64,000 nucleotides of DNA from Mytilus trossulus (taxonomy: Eukaryota; Mollusca; Bivalvia; Mytilida; Mytilidae): NCBI RefSeq assembly GCF_036588685.1, contig NC_086386.1, positions 5,116,117 through 5,180,116 of the forward strand, written 5' to 3'. Below the pieces are notes generated by a model. The model saw nothing but the letters and a program-made list of their open reading frames with translations, searched no databases and was not told the origin of the DNA. Of the stretch, positions 12,701 through 23,894 are shown piece by piece; positions within the stretch are counted from its first letter, which is position 1, and the number at the start of each line of letters is the position of its first letter. A program made the position numbers and the translations under genes.

Positions 12701-15700
12701 ATTTTCAATTGTGTTCATGTCTCTGGTGGTAACAATGTGATCTTAGAGATTGAATGACCCTTTTAGCGCGTATGTACCCGTTCCAGCGCTCGGTTAATAC
12801 CCTGTTACCTATTTGTTACCTATTCGTTACCTTTTCACTTATAATACGTTTGTTGTACATTGCACCTTTTAGAAAAGGATTTTCAATTATGTCCATGTCT
12901 CAGGTGGTAACAATGTGTTCTTAGAGATGAAATAACCCTATTACTGCGTATGTACCCGTTCCAGCGCTCGGTTAATACCCTGTTACCTGTTATATAAAAT
13001 TAAAGTTTTTAAACACAATTGAAAATCCTTTTCTAAAAGGTGCAACGTACAACAAACGCATTATCAGTGAATAGGTAACGAATAGGTAACAGGTTAATTA
13101 CCGAGCGCTGGAACGGGTACATGCGCGCTAATAGGGTCATTTCATCTCTAAGAACACATTGTTACACCAAGAGACATGGGCACAATTGAATTTTTTTTTT
13201 TAAAAGGTGCAACGTACAACAAACGTATTATAAGTGAATAATTAACAGGGTATTAGCCGAGCACTGGAACGGTTGCAATCGCACTTATAGGGTCATTTCA
13301 TCTGTAAGAACACATTGTTACCACCAGAGACATTAACACAATTGAAAAACGATTTAATTCAAAGTGCAACCGTATACTCCGCGCATTAAAAACGAATAAG
13401 TAACAGATGTGCATATAGAGAAAAACTATGTGCATATAAAGTAAATTATGTGCATATAGAGAACAAGTATTTGCGTATAGAGAAAAAGTATGTGCATATA
13501 TAGTAAAACTATGTGCATATATATATAAAAACTATGTGCATATATAGAAAAACTATGTGCATATAAAGTAAACTATGTGCATATAAAGTAAACTATGTGC
13601 ATATAAAGTAAACTATGTGCATATAGAGAAAAAGTATGTGCATATATAGAAAAAGTATGTGCATATATAGAAAAACTATGTGCATATATTGAAAAGTATA
13701 AGCGTATCTAAAAACAAGTACACATAAGGCAGCTACGGCGTTCCATAAGGAGTACTAGTACTCTGGTGATTGTCTTAATCAAATTTCACATCTCTTGATG
13801 ATCAGAAATAGTATGATACGGATCTTTTAAAATGTCATAAACTAAGTCAAATATAAAGAAAAGATGTGGTATGATTGCCAATAAGACAACTCTCCACAAG
13901 AGACCAAAATGACTCTAAAAGTATATTCTAAATATTTAAAAAGGACACTTTACTATATAATATACTACAGTTAATTTTGAGGATTTTTTATCGCGGGTAT
14001 ATATAGTGTGCCATAGTCATATTTGGCATAATTTTCCGAAATTTCTGTTTTCAATGCTCTCTTCAAACACGTACCTGTACATTCGTTTCTCTCGTAAACT
14101 GGTCGTGTATAATCGGACATTGTGATGTTAACAAATTGGATGTCAAAATTGAACATTGTATTATTACCCTAAATATCAGCTTCGCTAACCATTGCTCAAG
14201 GACTACTTAGACGGGTCTGATCAATTTGGTATCGAAATATCGGGCTTACCCTAGATATTAACCAATGGGAAGTCGATATATCGAGGATGACCCTAGATAT
14301 TAACCAATGGGATGTCGATATATCAAGGATGACCCTAAATATTGAACATACCTTTACAGCTGCTTCTCTCATGAACTGTTTGGCCGGATCTGACCATATG
14401 GCTGGTACTGTAAGAACCCATGTGATCTCAGTCTTCTTCACGGGCAGGTCTTTTTTAGTAATTTGTTTCGTTAAATGGTCTCTCAGGTAATTTATACATG
14501 CAGAAATTATCGTTAAAGCAGGCAAATGTTTACCCTTATCGTCTTCAATTGTTAAATCACGTGGTATTTCCTGGAGAGAGAGAAAAACCGGATATGACAA
14601 AAATGTTAATTTTGATTGAAATAACTAAAGCATTCGATTCAAATCTTATATTAATCATACATTTAAGGAATAAATGACGCATGTCCTCCAATATAAAACA
14701 TTCTGTCTTTACATTTTTCATGCTGACATTTTCCTTTTTCTTTTTTTTTTTACATGGACAGTGTGGTAGAAATATGGATCGACCGATATGATAGACATGA
14801 AGACAGATCGATGAACACATACACAGACTGGATGACATATTATCAAATTGTTTGAAATGTAAACTGACTGGTAAACATGTAGATAGACTATTGAACACGG
14901 AGACGAACTGGTGAACTCTTGGAAATGTAGACAGAATAGTAAACTCAAAAGACGGACGAAAGATACCAAAGGGACAGTCAAACTCATAAATCGAAAAATA
15001 AAACTGACAACGCCATGGCTAAAAATGAAAAAGACAAACAGACAAACAATAGTACACATGACACAACATAGAAAACTAAAGAATAACCAACACGAACCCC
15101 ACCAAAAACTAGGGGTGATCTCAGGTGCTCCGGAAGGGTAAGACAAAGACGAACTGGTGAATATGAAGTCAGACTATTGAACAGGAAGAAAGATTAATGG
15201 ATACATAGACAGACCGTTGAAAATCTAAGTAGACGGACTAGTGGACATAGACAGACTGGTAACGATGATGTAGACAAACTTGTGGACACATAGCCAACAA
15301 ACTGTGGAGAATGTAGACAAACTAGGGGACTACTAGTATTAAAAAGACTGGTGAAAAGGTTAAATTGACAAAAAATATTTGTCAGCATAGAAATATGATT
15401 CTAACTCTGTTGGACTTAATTTTCAGTTATATAAATATAACGATATCTATCATATGGGTATTGGCATGGGCATAATTGACTATATGTATACGTATTGCCA
15501 AATTTCCGGGGGGAAGAACTGCAATGAGCCAAAATTTCCCCTAAGGAAAAATTGGTTCATGCCAGTTTTTCACCCGGGGGAAAACCAGACTAGCTATATA
15601 ACACCGGCTTATGCATTTTTTGATAGTAAAACAGCACAATAATAAATAACAAACAGCAAATTAGGTAAGTACAAGATTAAAAACAGAAAACAAACAGAAA

Positions 15701-17348
15701 TACGCCTATAGGAAACATGGCCCCGAGGGAATCATATTTCTTGATATTGACGCAAAATTGATAATTTAATACGGCGATTATTTATCATTGTTATTATCCA
15801 AAAACAGAATATCAAAACTCTTTTTACTTTGATTCACATTATATAAAAATAAAATAATGCATTTCCGATTACACTGCATTGGTTTGGCGTATGAAAATTA
15901 TATGTATACAGTATAGCCATGATAGCACAAAATTGTCAACACGGTTCGGATTGTCACTCACCTCTAGAGATATTTGATGCAGATTTTGCAATTATTGTGA
16001 AGCAAGAAGTTGCTATATATGTACCACAAACTGTAAATTGTTGATTTTTAAGATTGGCTACAAAATGTAAAAGACAGGAGAGTGAAAATAAACGTGTTAT
16101 TCCACTCGTGAGATTACCGCAATTTATCACAAAGTGGAATTCATATATATTGCACCTCTGTACTGAATTCATATATATTGCACCTCTGTACTGATTTCAT
16201 ACATGTATATATTGCACCTCTGTACTGATTTCATACATGTATATATTGCACCTCTGTACTGATTTCATACATGTATATATTGCACCTCTGTACTGAATCA
16301 TACATTGCACCTCTGTACTTTATATGCAATAGAGAACGAATGTCATTTAATTTCATGATGTATTCATTTATCAGTTTAACAGTATGTTTAATTAATTAAT
16401 CGGTTGTTGTTTTTGCACAACGTATATATTTTCATGTAATTATGCTATCTAAATAATCATAAGGATTAAACATATATGTGTACACTAAGTTATTTTTTGT
16501 CGGACTTTATTTGTTGTGTGAAGAGCCATTGTGAAGGAAGAGTGTCAAGTTGTATCTTACCTCCTATTCATTTCTAGGAATATGATTGGTTAAAAGCGTC
16601 CGCGTGGAGACTGTGTATATTCCATATTAGGTAAGTAGGGAGGCAGGGCTTATTTCAATACACGGATAGTAGTGGGGTTACGACTTGGGCACTATTTGAT
16701 TGTTCTGTTTAATATTGTTATATCAAGGTTGTTGATTTTTAATTGTTATTATTGACATTATTTTTTTGTGTGCAGACCAACCGAATTAGGTTCTTAAAAT
16801 TGGACACTTGAACACTTTAATATAAAAATAAGAAAATGTAGTGACTGCAAATGAAATAACTGTAGTCTAAATCTTCACTAGCCAAGTATTATGATACTGG
16901 AGAGGGGCGGACTATACATCATAACCCTTGGCTATAGAGAAGATGTAGTTTCTAAAGAAAAAGACTGAAAGAAAATAGTAAAACGAAACGTACGAAATCA
17001 ACTTTTGAGCCTATAAAACTTACGACATACATGATTTCTATATAACTGCATTTTAAATCTGCGGAAGAAGTACCAGTTTGCATGAGCATCATCTTCTGCC
17101 AAAGTTGTGTACTTTTCTTCAGCTTCGGCTCCAAAGGAATGAAATTCTCCATTATGATCAAACAAGACACAAGTTGGTGTCTTCAGTGAAAGTCCAGCCG
17201 TCGACCCTAATGTCCAGGTGTATCCAGATATTTTTAACGGATCTTCTTGATAATCACCCTTAAAGGCAAATGCATATCCAGAAAAGGTAGTGCCAAAATC
17301 AATTGCGGCCACTAAAAGCGGATCTATAACCGTCTCCGCACAAGCCAT
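9778..17348 (-). CDS. HSPA12-like atypical Hsp70, gene 2 (4 coding exons)
   Basis: Exons in coding order are 17348-17031, 14570-14352, 11795-11639 and 10826-9778, giving 580 aa with the same exon lengths and phases as gene 1. Motifs seen are IDFGTT at residues 16-21, WVLTVPAIWSDPAKQFMREAA, ALEPEAASIYC, DAGG at the exon 3 end continuing as GGTVDITVQE, and LMVGGFSESPML. The start is ATG at 17348; the longer open frame begins at a GTG. A 3' splice site (CGCACAG) 27 nt upstream implies a non-coding first exon. The introns are much larger than in gene 1: intron 1 holds minisatellite DNA, intron 2 holds a 1.9-kb palindromic element, and intron 3 holds a family C repeat that ends close to the exon 3 donor. 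By its 52-codon exon 3 and overall wording it is the closest relative of gene 1. It appears intact. Confidence 0.92.
11426..11613 (+). repeat. Dispersed repeat C in intron 3 of gene 2
   Basis: It runs from GCACCTGAGATCAC through 'tttttggtggggttcgtgttg' to 'gtatctttcgtt'. Related copies are at 14950-15142 (reverse), 32390-32585, 44100-44280 and 55136-55312 (reverse). This copy ends about 25 bp from the splice donor of gene 2 exon 3. The rest of intron 3 (10827-11425) shows nothing I can name. Confidence 0.85.
11905..12150. repeat. Minisatellite 'TATATGCACATAGTTT', left arm
   Basis: About a dozen degenerate copies of a roughly 20-bp unit centred on TATGCACATA, with variable spacers such as TTTTTCTA, TTTACTT and TTTTCTC. 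The same motif runs in reverse complement at 13400-13690 in the right arm of the palindrome. Confidence 0.85.
12180..12990. repeat. Tandem array of ~160-180-bp units, left arm
   Basis: About five head-to-tail units share the landmarks 'ggtaacaatgtgttctta', 'accctattagcgcg', 'cgttccagcgctcgg', 'aataccctgttacc' and 'cgtttgttgtacgttgcacc'. The copies differ by small indels and by an extra 'cctattcgtta' block. Two inverted units of the same kind occupy about 13005-13380. Confidence 0.8.
13005..13690. repeat. Right arm: inverted long units plus inverted minisatellite
   Basis: Reverse-complement copies of the long unit (13005-13380) are followed by reverse 'ctatgtgcatata' minisatellite repeats (13400-13690). 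One minisatellite spacer has expanded to a TATATATA run near 13520. Confidence 0.8.
13860..13915 (+). repeat. Short dispersed repeat D
   Basis: Contains the hallmark GATGTGGTATGATTGCCAAT followed by 'aagacaactctccacaagagacc'. Similar stretches lie at about 36990-37050, 43446-43490 and, reversed, 26245-26285. I recognise it as a frequent mussel repeat, but no termini are evident. Confidence 0.6.
14237..14345. repeat. 42-bp tandem repeat next to a splice donor
   Basis: About 2.3 copies of a 42-bp unit containing ACCCTAGATATTAACCAATG and 'gtcgatatatc'. The array ends only a few bases from the exon 2 splice donor of gene 2 (donor at 14351-14350 on the minus strand). Confidence 0.85.
14800..15380. 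repeat. Degenerate GTAGACAGACTGGTGAAC minisatellite
   Basis: A long run of imperfect copies, roughly 20-30 bp each, built on 'gtagacagactggtgaaca'. It is interrupted at 14950-15142 by a reverse copy of repeat C, so the minisatellite predates that insertion. It lies in intron 1 of gene 2. Confidence 0.75.
14950..15142 (-). repeat. Dispersed repeat C inside the minisatellite
   Basis: Reverse-strand copy of family C (compare 11426-11613), running from 'acgaaagatacc' to 'gtgatctcaggtgctccgg'. Minisatellite sequence continues on both sides. Confidence 0.85.
15390..16135. other. Intron 1 of gene 2, middle part, nothing recognised
   Basis: AT-rich intronic sequence with no exon-like signal and no clear repeat. 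Confidence 0.35.
16136..16325. repeat. Tandem repeat, five units of ~30-45 bp
   Basis: Repeated 'catatatattgcacctctgtactga' blocks, several with an added 'ttcatacatgta'. Unit length varies by deletion of that added segment. Confidence 0.85.
16879..16934. repeat. Short hairpin with TAGCCAAG ends
   Basis: A 17-bp arm TAGCCAAGTATTATGAT (16879-16895) is mirrored, with three mismatches, by 16918-16934. The intervening 22 bp are GC-richer. It may be the remnant of a small inverted-repeat element in intron 1 of gene 2. Confidence 0.6.
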
Positions 17349-17679
17349 GCCTGTTCCTGTTCTCACGTACCTTTACTGTGCGAAAAAGAATTGATGTTAT
17401 ATATATGTATTCAGATAAATAAAAAATATAGCATAAATTAATACAAGTAAGTTCTATTAATTCCTTTAATTACAAAAAGATGCATATTCTTTATTCAAAA
17501 CTATTTATTGTATAGTCTGTATTGGTATTTGTCTAATTTAAGGCAGGGAAAATTACCAACGGTATACACCGAAGGATAGTTACATATTTTGTTTGCATAA
17601 ATATGCAAAACAGATGAGACACAAGTTCTAATCATGTTAATAAATAAATTTGCGATAAAACTGATTCAATCGATATAAA
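17349..17679. other. 5' flank of gene 2
   Basis: A 3' splice site for a presumed non-coding first exon of gene 2 lies at 17376-17378 (minus strand CAG) after a pyrimidine-rich tract. No promoter element could be assigned. Confidence 0.4.
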
Positions 17680-18111
17680 AATGGGCGTATGACATTTACG
17701 CCGATTTTTTTAATTTTCCATTCTTTCATTTGTGCCGATTTCATTTTATCATTTGCGCCGATTTTATATTAAATGTTGCTTCTTATTGGATTTACAGGTA
17801 AGTTCTACTTGTAAGTGTTCTATACCTTGAAGGTATATTACGACAAATACAGAAGAGACAAAATCACAAGAAAGGAATACTTTAGCCTATAAATACTCGG
17901 CAAGAACAGATTTTAGATTGTAATATATTCCGTGTTTATGGATTTGAATGCTGTAATTACATTTTTAGGTTACAAGGCTCCGTATTGAAGGGCGTACCTT
18001 GACCTATAATGGTTTTCTTTTACAAATTGTTACTTGAATGGTGAGCTGTAATTTACCTGTTAAAAATAGGCGCAAATGAAATGCAGATCAGCGCAAATGC
18101 AAAACGCCCAT
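17680..18111. mobile_element. MITE-like element with ATGGGCGT termini
   Basis: The left end reads ATGGGCGTATGACATTTACG and the right end, reversed, reads ATGGGCGTTTTGCATTTGCG. Several GCGCC(A/G)AAT-type blocks lie in the subterminal regions in mirror orientation. It has no coding capacity, and no target duplication was seen. It lies between the divergent genes 2 and 3. Confidence 0.65.
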
Positions 18112-18239
18112 AGTAATATATGGTAGTGAATGACAGTCAGTGGGAAAACATCTAGTTTTCTATAAAAAAAATAAATTTAAGTGCCAGTGTTTTTTAAATT
18201 ATAATAACTGTGGTTTAAACCGAACGTGTTCGTACACTG

Positions 18240-18640
18240 ATCCAAATTATTACGGTAGTTTGACGACATGTAGTTGATAACCGAATGATAGAGACGCAGA
18301 TCGTTGCCTCAAAGTTGGTTTCCGTTCTCTAACTTTGGTTTGACTTTGCCTTAACCAAATGTTATAAAACTTATACACAATGTTTATTTTCCACAAAACA
18401 CATATCGAGTTATAGAGGTATGCAACTTTAAAAATGGGAAAACTGCGGACTTTTTAGTTTCCGTTCTCTAATATTTAGAGTGTTCTCAACCAAACAAATA
18501 TGAAAGTTATACATACTCACTGCTTATTACCACAAACATACGCTACAGTTATTTTGTGTCAAAAAAAACTATTATGTGTCAAATATTTAGAACATACTCA
18601 CCCCTTCTCGTCCAATGAAAAGTCAGTTTTTTTCCCTCTA
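18240..18640 (+). repeat. Dispersed repeat H, two internal near-copies
   Basis: 'gtttccgttctctaa' blocks followed by 'ccaaatg(t)tataaaacttatacacaatg' occur twice, about 180 bp apart. A related copy is at about 25480-25740 in intron 2 of gene 3. Confidence 0.5.
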
Positions 18641-19393
18641 ATTTTCATAGTACATGGTTTTCCATGCACTATGAAATGCTATACATGAATGACTTTTCAT
18701 TGTCAGTTAATTATGAAAGTGAACTAATAATAACTGCACTAATGAAGTGTCCAACCACCTGAGGCATTTTCCCTTGGAAAACAGCCTAACTGATTAAAGA
18801 TGAAAGAGCAAACATTAAAACAAATTATTTTGAATTTTGCAAATTTTTATAAATTTTCTAATGGTAAACATAATATAGAATAAACAAAATTAATGGGAAT
18901 AAGGATGTAGGTAAAATAATATTTATTTGTTATAAACCGGGCATTTGAGGGATTTTTTTTCCCTCTAGAAAACAATTTCAGACTGCTGATATGTAAAGCA
19001 AAGGATTTTTTTTATGGAGAAACACAATACATATTAAGTTATCAATAAAAAAGTAAGCATTAAACGTTGAATGGTCTGAATTTAAATGCTTATACAGAGT
19101 TTTATATTTATAAAAAAAATCAAATTTTAAAAAGGGGATTTATGCTTTAAAAAAAATAATCTCAAACTTTATTAGTATTAAATTTTACCTGAAGCAGAAA
19201 AAAAAACCAATTTATCCATTCGGTCCTCACAAACTATGTCAGTGCTATTTCATTCCATCCATTGAAATAATTACCTATGCTTTACATTTGGTTTATTATA
19301 AAATGTGAACTCTTTTCAAGGTTTGAATATTACAATGGGAAAGGCTTATTTTGTAAGTTCACTCGAAAGTGTGAATATGTTCTAAATTGGTCA
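18641..19393. other. Intergenic, nothing recognised
   Basis: AT-rich spacer between divergent genes 2 and 3. No gene or structured repeat found. Confidence 0.35.
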
Positions 19394-19528
19394 GACAATA
19401 CTTGGTCATGTTTTATGAAGATTTAAGCCCTCGGCTTCGCCTTGGGCTTAAATCTTCATAAAACATGACCAAGTATTGTCGGCTTCGCCTTGGGCTTAAA
19501 TCTTCATAAAACATGACCAAGTATTGTC
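19394..19528. repeat. Long hairpin with a duplicated right arm
   Basis: A 37-nt left arm (19394-19430) is mirrored perfectly or almost so at 19444-19480 around a short GC-rich loop (CTCGGCTTCGCCTT type). The loop plus right arm is then repeated in tandem (19481-19528, 48-bp period). It could form alternative hairpins. Confidence 0.88.
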
Positions 19529-19854
19529 TAACCTATAAATAATCACAATCCAATTTCAGACCCTTATCAACCGCGAATACTGTGTCTATTTATGTCCCAA
19601 CTGTTCAGTGTTGGTCCGATCTCGGTGGTCGTATCCAGCTGCGCTCAGCGATGCATTTTGTTTAGGGGCATAACTCTCGGACGGTTTACGGGATGCCATT
19701 AAAAATTCAAACAAGTTCAGTATCTGTAGTCAAAGAACTTAGAATTTGTTATATGATTTGAATGTATTTCATTGTTTTGCTTTTATGCAACACAGTGGGC
19801 TGTTATGTTTTAACCCCTTTTTTTTTATAGCATTTTGCGTCTTTTACCTAACTT

Positions 19855-20482
19855 GACAGTACCCAAATTGCACCTAATTTGACAGTTTCTCCACCTACGT
19901 TTGTTTATGATCAAGGAGAAAATGTTCATACTGTGTTTATTTTGTTGCCCTATCCTTCTTTATTGTATAGGTACACCCATTTGATTTTTGATCCATATTG
20001 AGTCATACAAAAATGGGTTTGAATCAACCTCCAAACTACCCATGATTCTGTAACGAGGAGTACCCAAATTGCATCAATGCTTAAATTCACATCGTCAAAA
20101 GTCTTATAACCGAGCTTTTGTTTAATTTCTTCAAATATTTTGAACAATTGAATATTAGTCCATCCTTACTCCTCATATTTTACGAAATGGATTCTTATAA
20201 TATATTGCATTTGCTAATTTTAAAAAGATGACATTTTGATGACGTCGCATGGTGACGTTTTCGTACATTTTGCTTTTTCAGGAAACAGTCCATCTGTTGA
20301 TAAATACTGTGAACGTTTTGTATATATATATCTAAATATGTTTACCTATGTTGAAAGACGTGCATAGTATCAAATCATAAAAATACAAATTGTTTAGTCT
20401 CTAGAAAATGTTGTAAGATTTCCGATAGCTATCTTTATTTAATAGGAGCAATTTGGGTACTCGGTGCAATTTGGGTACCCTT
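19855..20482. repeat. Region bounded by inverted GTACCCAAATTGCACC
   Basis: GTACCCAAATTGCACC near 19860 appears inverted near 20465-20480. Further copies are direct at 20062 and inverted at 20447. The interval may be a small inverted-repeat element or a decayed tandem array. Nothing coding is seen. Confidence 0.45.
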
Positions 20483-21687
20483 ACGTTAGAGTTGAAAGTA
20501 ACATTAATTTCATAATATAAGATATCTACTGCCCCAAGGACACATTGCCCATTTGTTTTAACAAGGTTTAGTACCGTTTCTGTGTCTACAACCTGAAGAT
20601 GAAAGTTACATTCAAAATATATGATACTTTGGCCAGGTTCATCAAATGTTCATATCTGTGACTAACTTAAGGTTACGGACACTTGCAGTGCTGAAATCGG
20701 GGCTTGACCCTTGGCCTTGCTGGTCCAGTATCCTAGCTACGACTTCAGACCATTTTTCAACAAAATGTAATACGATTTTAAAGTTCCTTTTTAGCATGTG
20801 TATGAGAATGATTAACTTATGTGCTATCTTTTATATTGCTATAAATTGTATAAATTTTATTGGATACTAGTTAATAACAGTCACAGTTACTTGGATAAAC
20901 TATTTACTTTCGGTTTCCGTTTCCTTGAAGGCAATAACCCAATGCATGACCGTTATTATAATGTCAACCTGAACCGTTAAAGAAGAAAAAATATTAGCTA
21001 AATATTACCTCGAGGGATGGAGAACATATGTTTAGTAAAATACAGAACTGAAACTACAAAGGCCCCTTCGTGACACAATAAAATTGTTACGAATGGTCAT
21101 AACGCGATCTTCACTTTTGATTAATCTCTCAGTGTTTTCAAATGTTTCCAAATGATAAGTGCTAACTAATAAATACTTACAAATCACATCCTAGTAAAGA
21201 TTATTCTAACTGTGAATATTTTGAATCGATTCACCTTGATCACATACCATAAAATGCATAGATTTTAAATAAACACTTTAACACACACAATTGTGAAATA
21301 ACAAACATTGATCACGTGATGTATATGTGTATTTATCTTCCGGGTTGCTATCGTAATCCAGTACACAGTATTATTCATTACGACAGGTATGTAAAACTTA
21401 AAGTTTATTTAAAACACATATTGGTCATTACCCATGATAGTTTTACATTTGTCTGAGTTCACCAGTTACTTGACCAATGTTTATAATGATCTGCTGTGAC
21501 AGTACATCTTTCAACTGTTCGAGCTATTTGCTTACCCTCGACCCACGACTAGGACGTACCTTTTACGCATTATAAAGTCAATTATAATACAAAGATGTGT
21601 GTGCATAAACTTAAGTCACCACATATGATCAAACAACTATGACATTTACGGATATTGTACATGCATATATATAATAATGACAGTGTA
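20483..21687. other. Intergenic, nothing recognised
   Basis: No coding exon or repeat architecture was identified by eye. A short stretch near 20520-20560 resembles the end of repeat H. Confidence 0.3.
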
Positions 21688-21815
21688 CTCCCCCCCCCCC
21701 CCCCTAATTAAGGGGGGGAATAGTTGATTATTTAGGGAATCTCTGAAGCATGACTTGATCAGGCCCCTCTCATGAAACCAGGTAGTAGGATATGGAAACA
21801 TTTGGATCCGCCACT
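21688..21815. mobile_element. Poly-C-bearing MITE-like repeat I
   Basis: A 17-nt or so C run precedes 'ttagggaatctctgaagcatgactt', 'ggcccctctcatgaaaccag' and a terminal GGATCCGCC. A better preserved relative at 29095-29250 shows mirrored GGCGGAT ends around a G run. Confidence 0.6.
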
Positions 21816-22189
21816 ACATGTTTATCATGTTTATGCAAAAACAAATTATTTGTTTGGATATATCCGAAATCTGGATTGCCATTTAAGAACAAAATGTTAC
21901 CAAAAAATGCATGGTTATATGTTCTTAAAGTTTCTTTAGTTTATATTTAATATGTTTCTTCCAAATTTGATTTTGTACATTTGATAACAAATTTTAACAC
22001 GTGATACAAATGAATTCACGATCAAGTTTTGATAAAAAGGTGTCCGGTATTAGAAAAATGATAGAATACCAATATTCTTTAAAACCAAAGAAGATGCACC
22101 AGTATTATTGTAACGACGATTTCACTCATGGAGTTTTGATTAAATAGATGAAGAGGAAGATGATTTATTTTCATTCAAATAGGCACACC

Positions 22190-22268
22190 TGTTGGTGACA
22201 TTCTGATGTCTGTTCTATGGTTATGTTGTTGTCTTTGATACATTCCCCTTTTCCAATTTCTCAATTTT
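22190..22268 (+). repeat. Fragment of dispersed repeat E
   Basis: Short copy with 'gttgtctttgatacattccccttttccaatttc', as at 2755 and 40215. Confidence 0.55.
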
Positions 22269-22299
22269 GCACTTAGAGTTTACTGAACCACCGTTTCTT

Positions 22300-22875
22300 G
22301 TAGTGCATGACCCCTTCTGAAGGCCTGTGTATTATGAAATTTAATTTTCAAAGTGCAAAACATTTAGAACAAATTTAAAAGTGGCTGGTCATTTTTTGGC
22401 GGAAGTGAGGTGTTTACAACAATACTTTTTATTATGTTGTTTTATTTAAAAGGAAATAGATTCCTTTTGGCAAATCAAGCCAAGATTTTTACAGAAAATC
22501 CACTTACGTTTTTACAGTGATTCTCGTTTTAACATCTTAGAAAAAACGTTTATTGTTTATAAAAAATCTCAAACAGCCTTTACAGCACCCTTTACAATCC
22601 AACAAAACTCGTGCTGAGTCACTAGAGTATTAACCATCACCCCAGAAGGTGTACTTGGATAGTTCATATTAGTAAATGTTTTAACTCGTATCTTTATTTA
22701 AAGACGTATTTTAACAAATCATTGTCTCAGCACTAAATGGACCATTTCTCTATCTATGAAGTATAGAATTGTCAAATCTTAGTGTACAAGGAGAAAGACT
22801 GTAGTTTGACGACAAAATGTCCATTTGATTAGCATTTAACCAACAAAAGGGTACATACTCCTTCCTAAATGACAA
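22300..22875 (+). repeat. Dispersed repeat J
   Basis: It shares an ordered series of blocks with 52390-53000: 'ggcaaat.aa.ccaagatttttacagaaaatccac', 'ctcgtgctgagt.act.', 'aaaaggt.tacttg', and 'agtacaaggagaaagactgt'. The two copies are diverged, and no termini are clear. Confidence 0.6.
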
Positions 22876-23894
22876 CAGTAACAGCTTTGTATTTGTCAAT
22901 CACAGACGCCCGTGGAGCAGAACAATTACAGTTTGCATGGATTTAAAACTTTAATTTTTATAGCAACAAGCAACAACGAACACTCGAGTATATATTGATG
23001 AAACAGATTAGACTTACAAAATTATTGAACTGCCATTTCGATACGGTCCCTTTTTTCTGAATCAGTTTTATGAATCAGTTGCTTATCCGTGTTACACTAC
23101 AAAAGTAGTGGTACTCCAGATAGAAGAGAAAAAAAATAAAGAAGAAGAAGATGGCCCCTCAACCATTTAACTTCTTCATCAAAATAAAAAAAAACAAGAG
23201 GGTTGGCTAGGGCATATAAATATGGTCAACTTATTAAATCAAATGATAAAGCAGTGTGTTCGTATCAATTAACAATTATGGGCCGTCGCATGATTTTCAA
23301 CAACGAGAAAAATCCATAATATATAGTTACCTATAAAAGACCCTGACAGGGAAATCGTGAAAAACAAATTTAAAAAAGAAAACAGCCTATTTTACATACA
23401 ATTACAATTCCGAAAAACAAATATGACCGACATGAATCAACGACAACTCTATATAATTATATATATATGTGGCACTCTTTTTTTCATACAGAATGCCTGC
23501 TTCTATTTGTTGTTTTTATTATCTTGTGCGTTTTAGTAACTGTTTTAATGAGTTTAGTCCTTTCCGACCGATTTTTCGCTTGTTCTTACTGTAAACCTTT
23601 TTAGTCGCTACCAAACATTTCAAACCTCGCTGCATTCTTTGTGTCCTTGTTTCAAAAGTGGGTAACATGTAATCAAGTGGTAGTTGGTGTCTTTGGTTGC
23701 TGTCAGTCGTACTTTGTGTGTGTTTTTTCGTGTTGATTATTTAAGTATAAACCACACCTGTGGTTTTGTTTTTTGAATTATCTTCTCGTTTTGTCATGGC
23801 TTTTATAACTTACTACATACATAATTGGTTTTTTTTTCAATGACGAAGACAGTACGGTGGGCTGTTGTTGTTTACATCTTTGTCCATTGATCCT
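22876..23894. other. Upstream region of gene 3, nothing coding
   Basis: AT-rich sequence. Parts of 23480-23780 read like a dispersed retroelement tail, but I cannot define the edges. Confidence 0.3.

Larger units (their letters stand above)
11852..13748. mobile_element. 1.9-kb palindromic foldback element made of tandem repeats
   Basis: The outer 50 or so bases (TTATGGAACGCCGTAGCTGC inward from 11852) recur in inverted form, ending at 13748. Moving inward, each arm has a run of short 'tatatgcacatagttt' repeats and then longer tandem units of roughly 160-180 bp. The arms are unequal: the left has about five long units and the right about two. Both ends are flanked by GGAG (11848-11851 and 13749-13752), a possible 4-bp target duplication. 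No transposase frame is present. It sits wholly inside intron 2 of gene 2. The design resembles foldback-type transposons whose inverted arms carry internal tandem repeats. The family is unknown to me. Confidence 0.85.

Noticed and set aside
11874-13740. CRISPR-like regular repeats
   Set aside because: Spacers are not unique and unit lengths vary; the host is a eukaryote; the inverted symmetry fits a foldback element.
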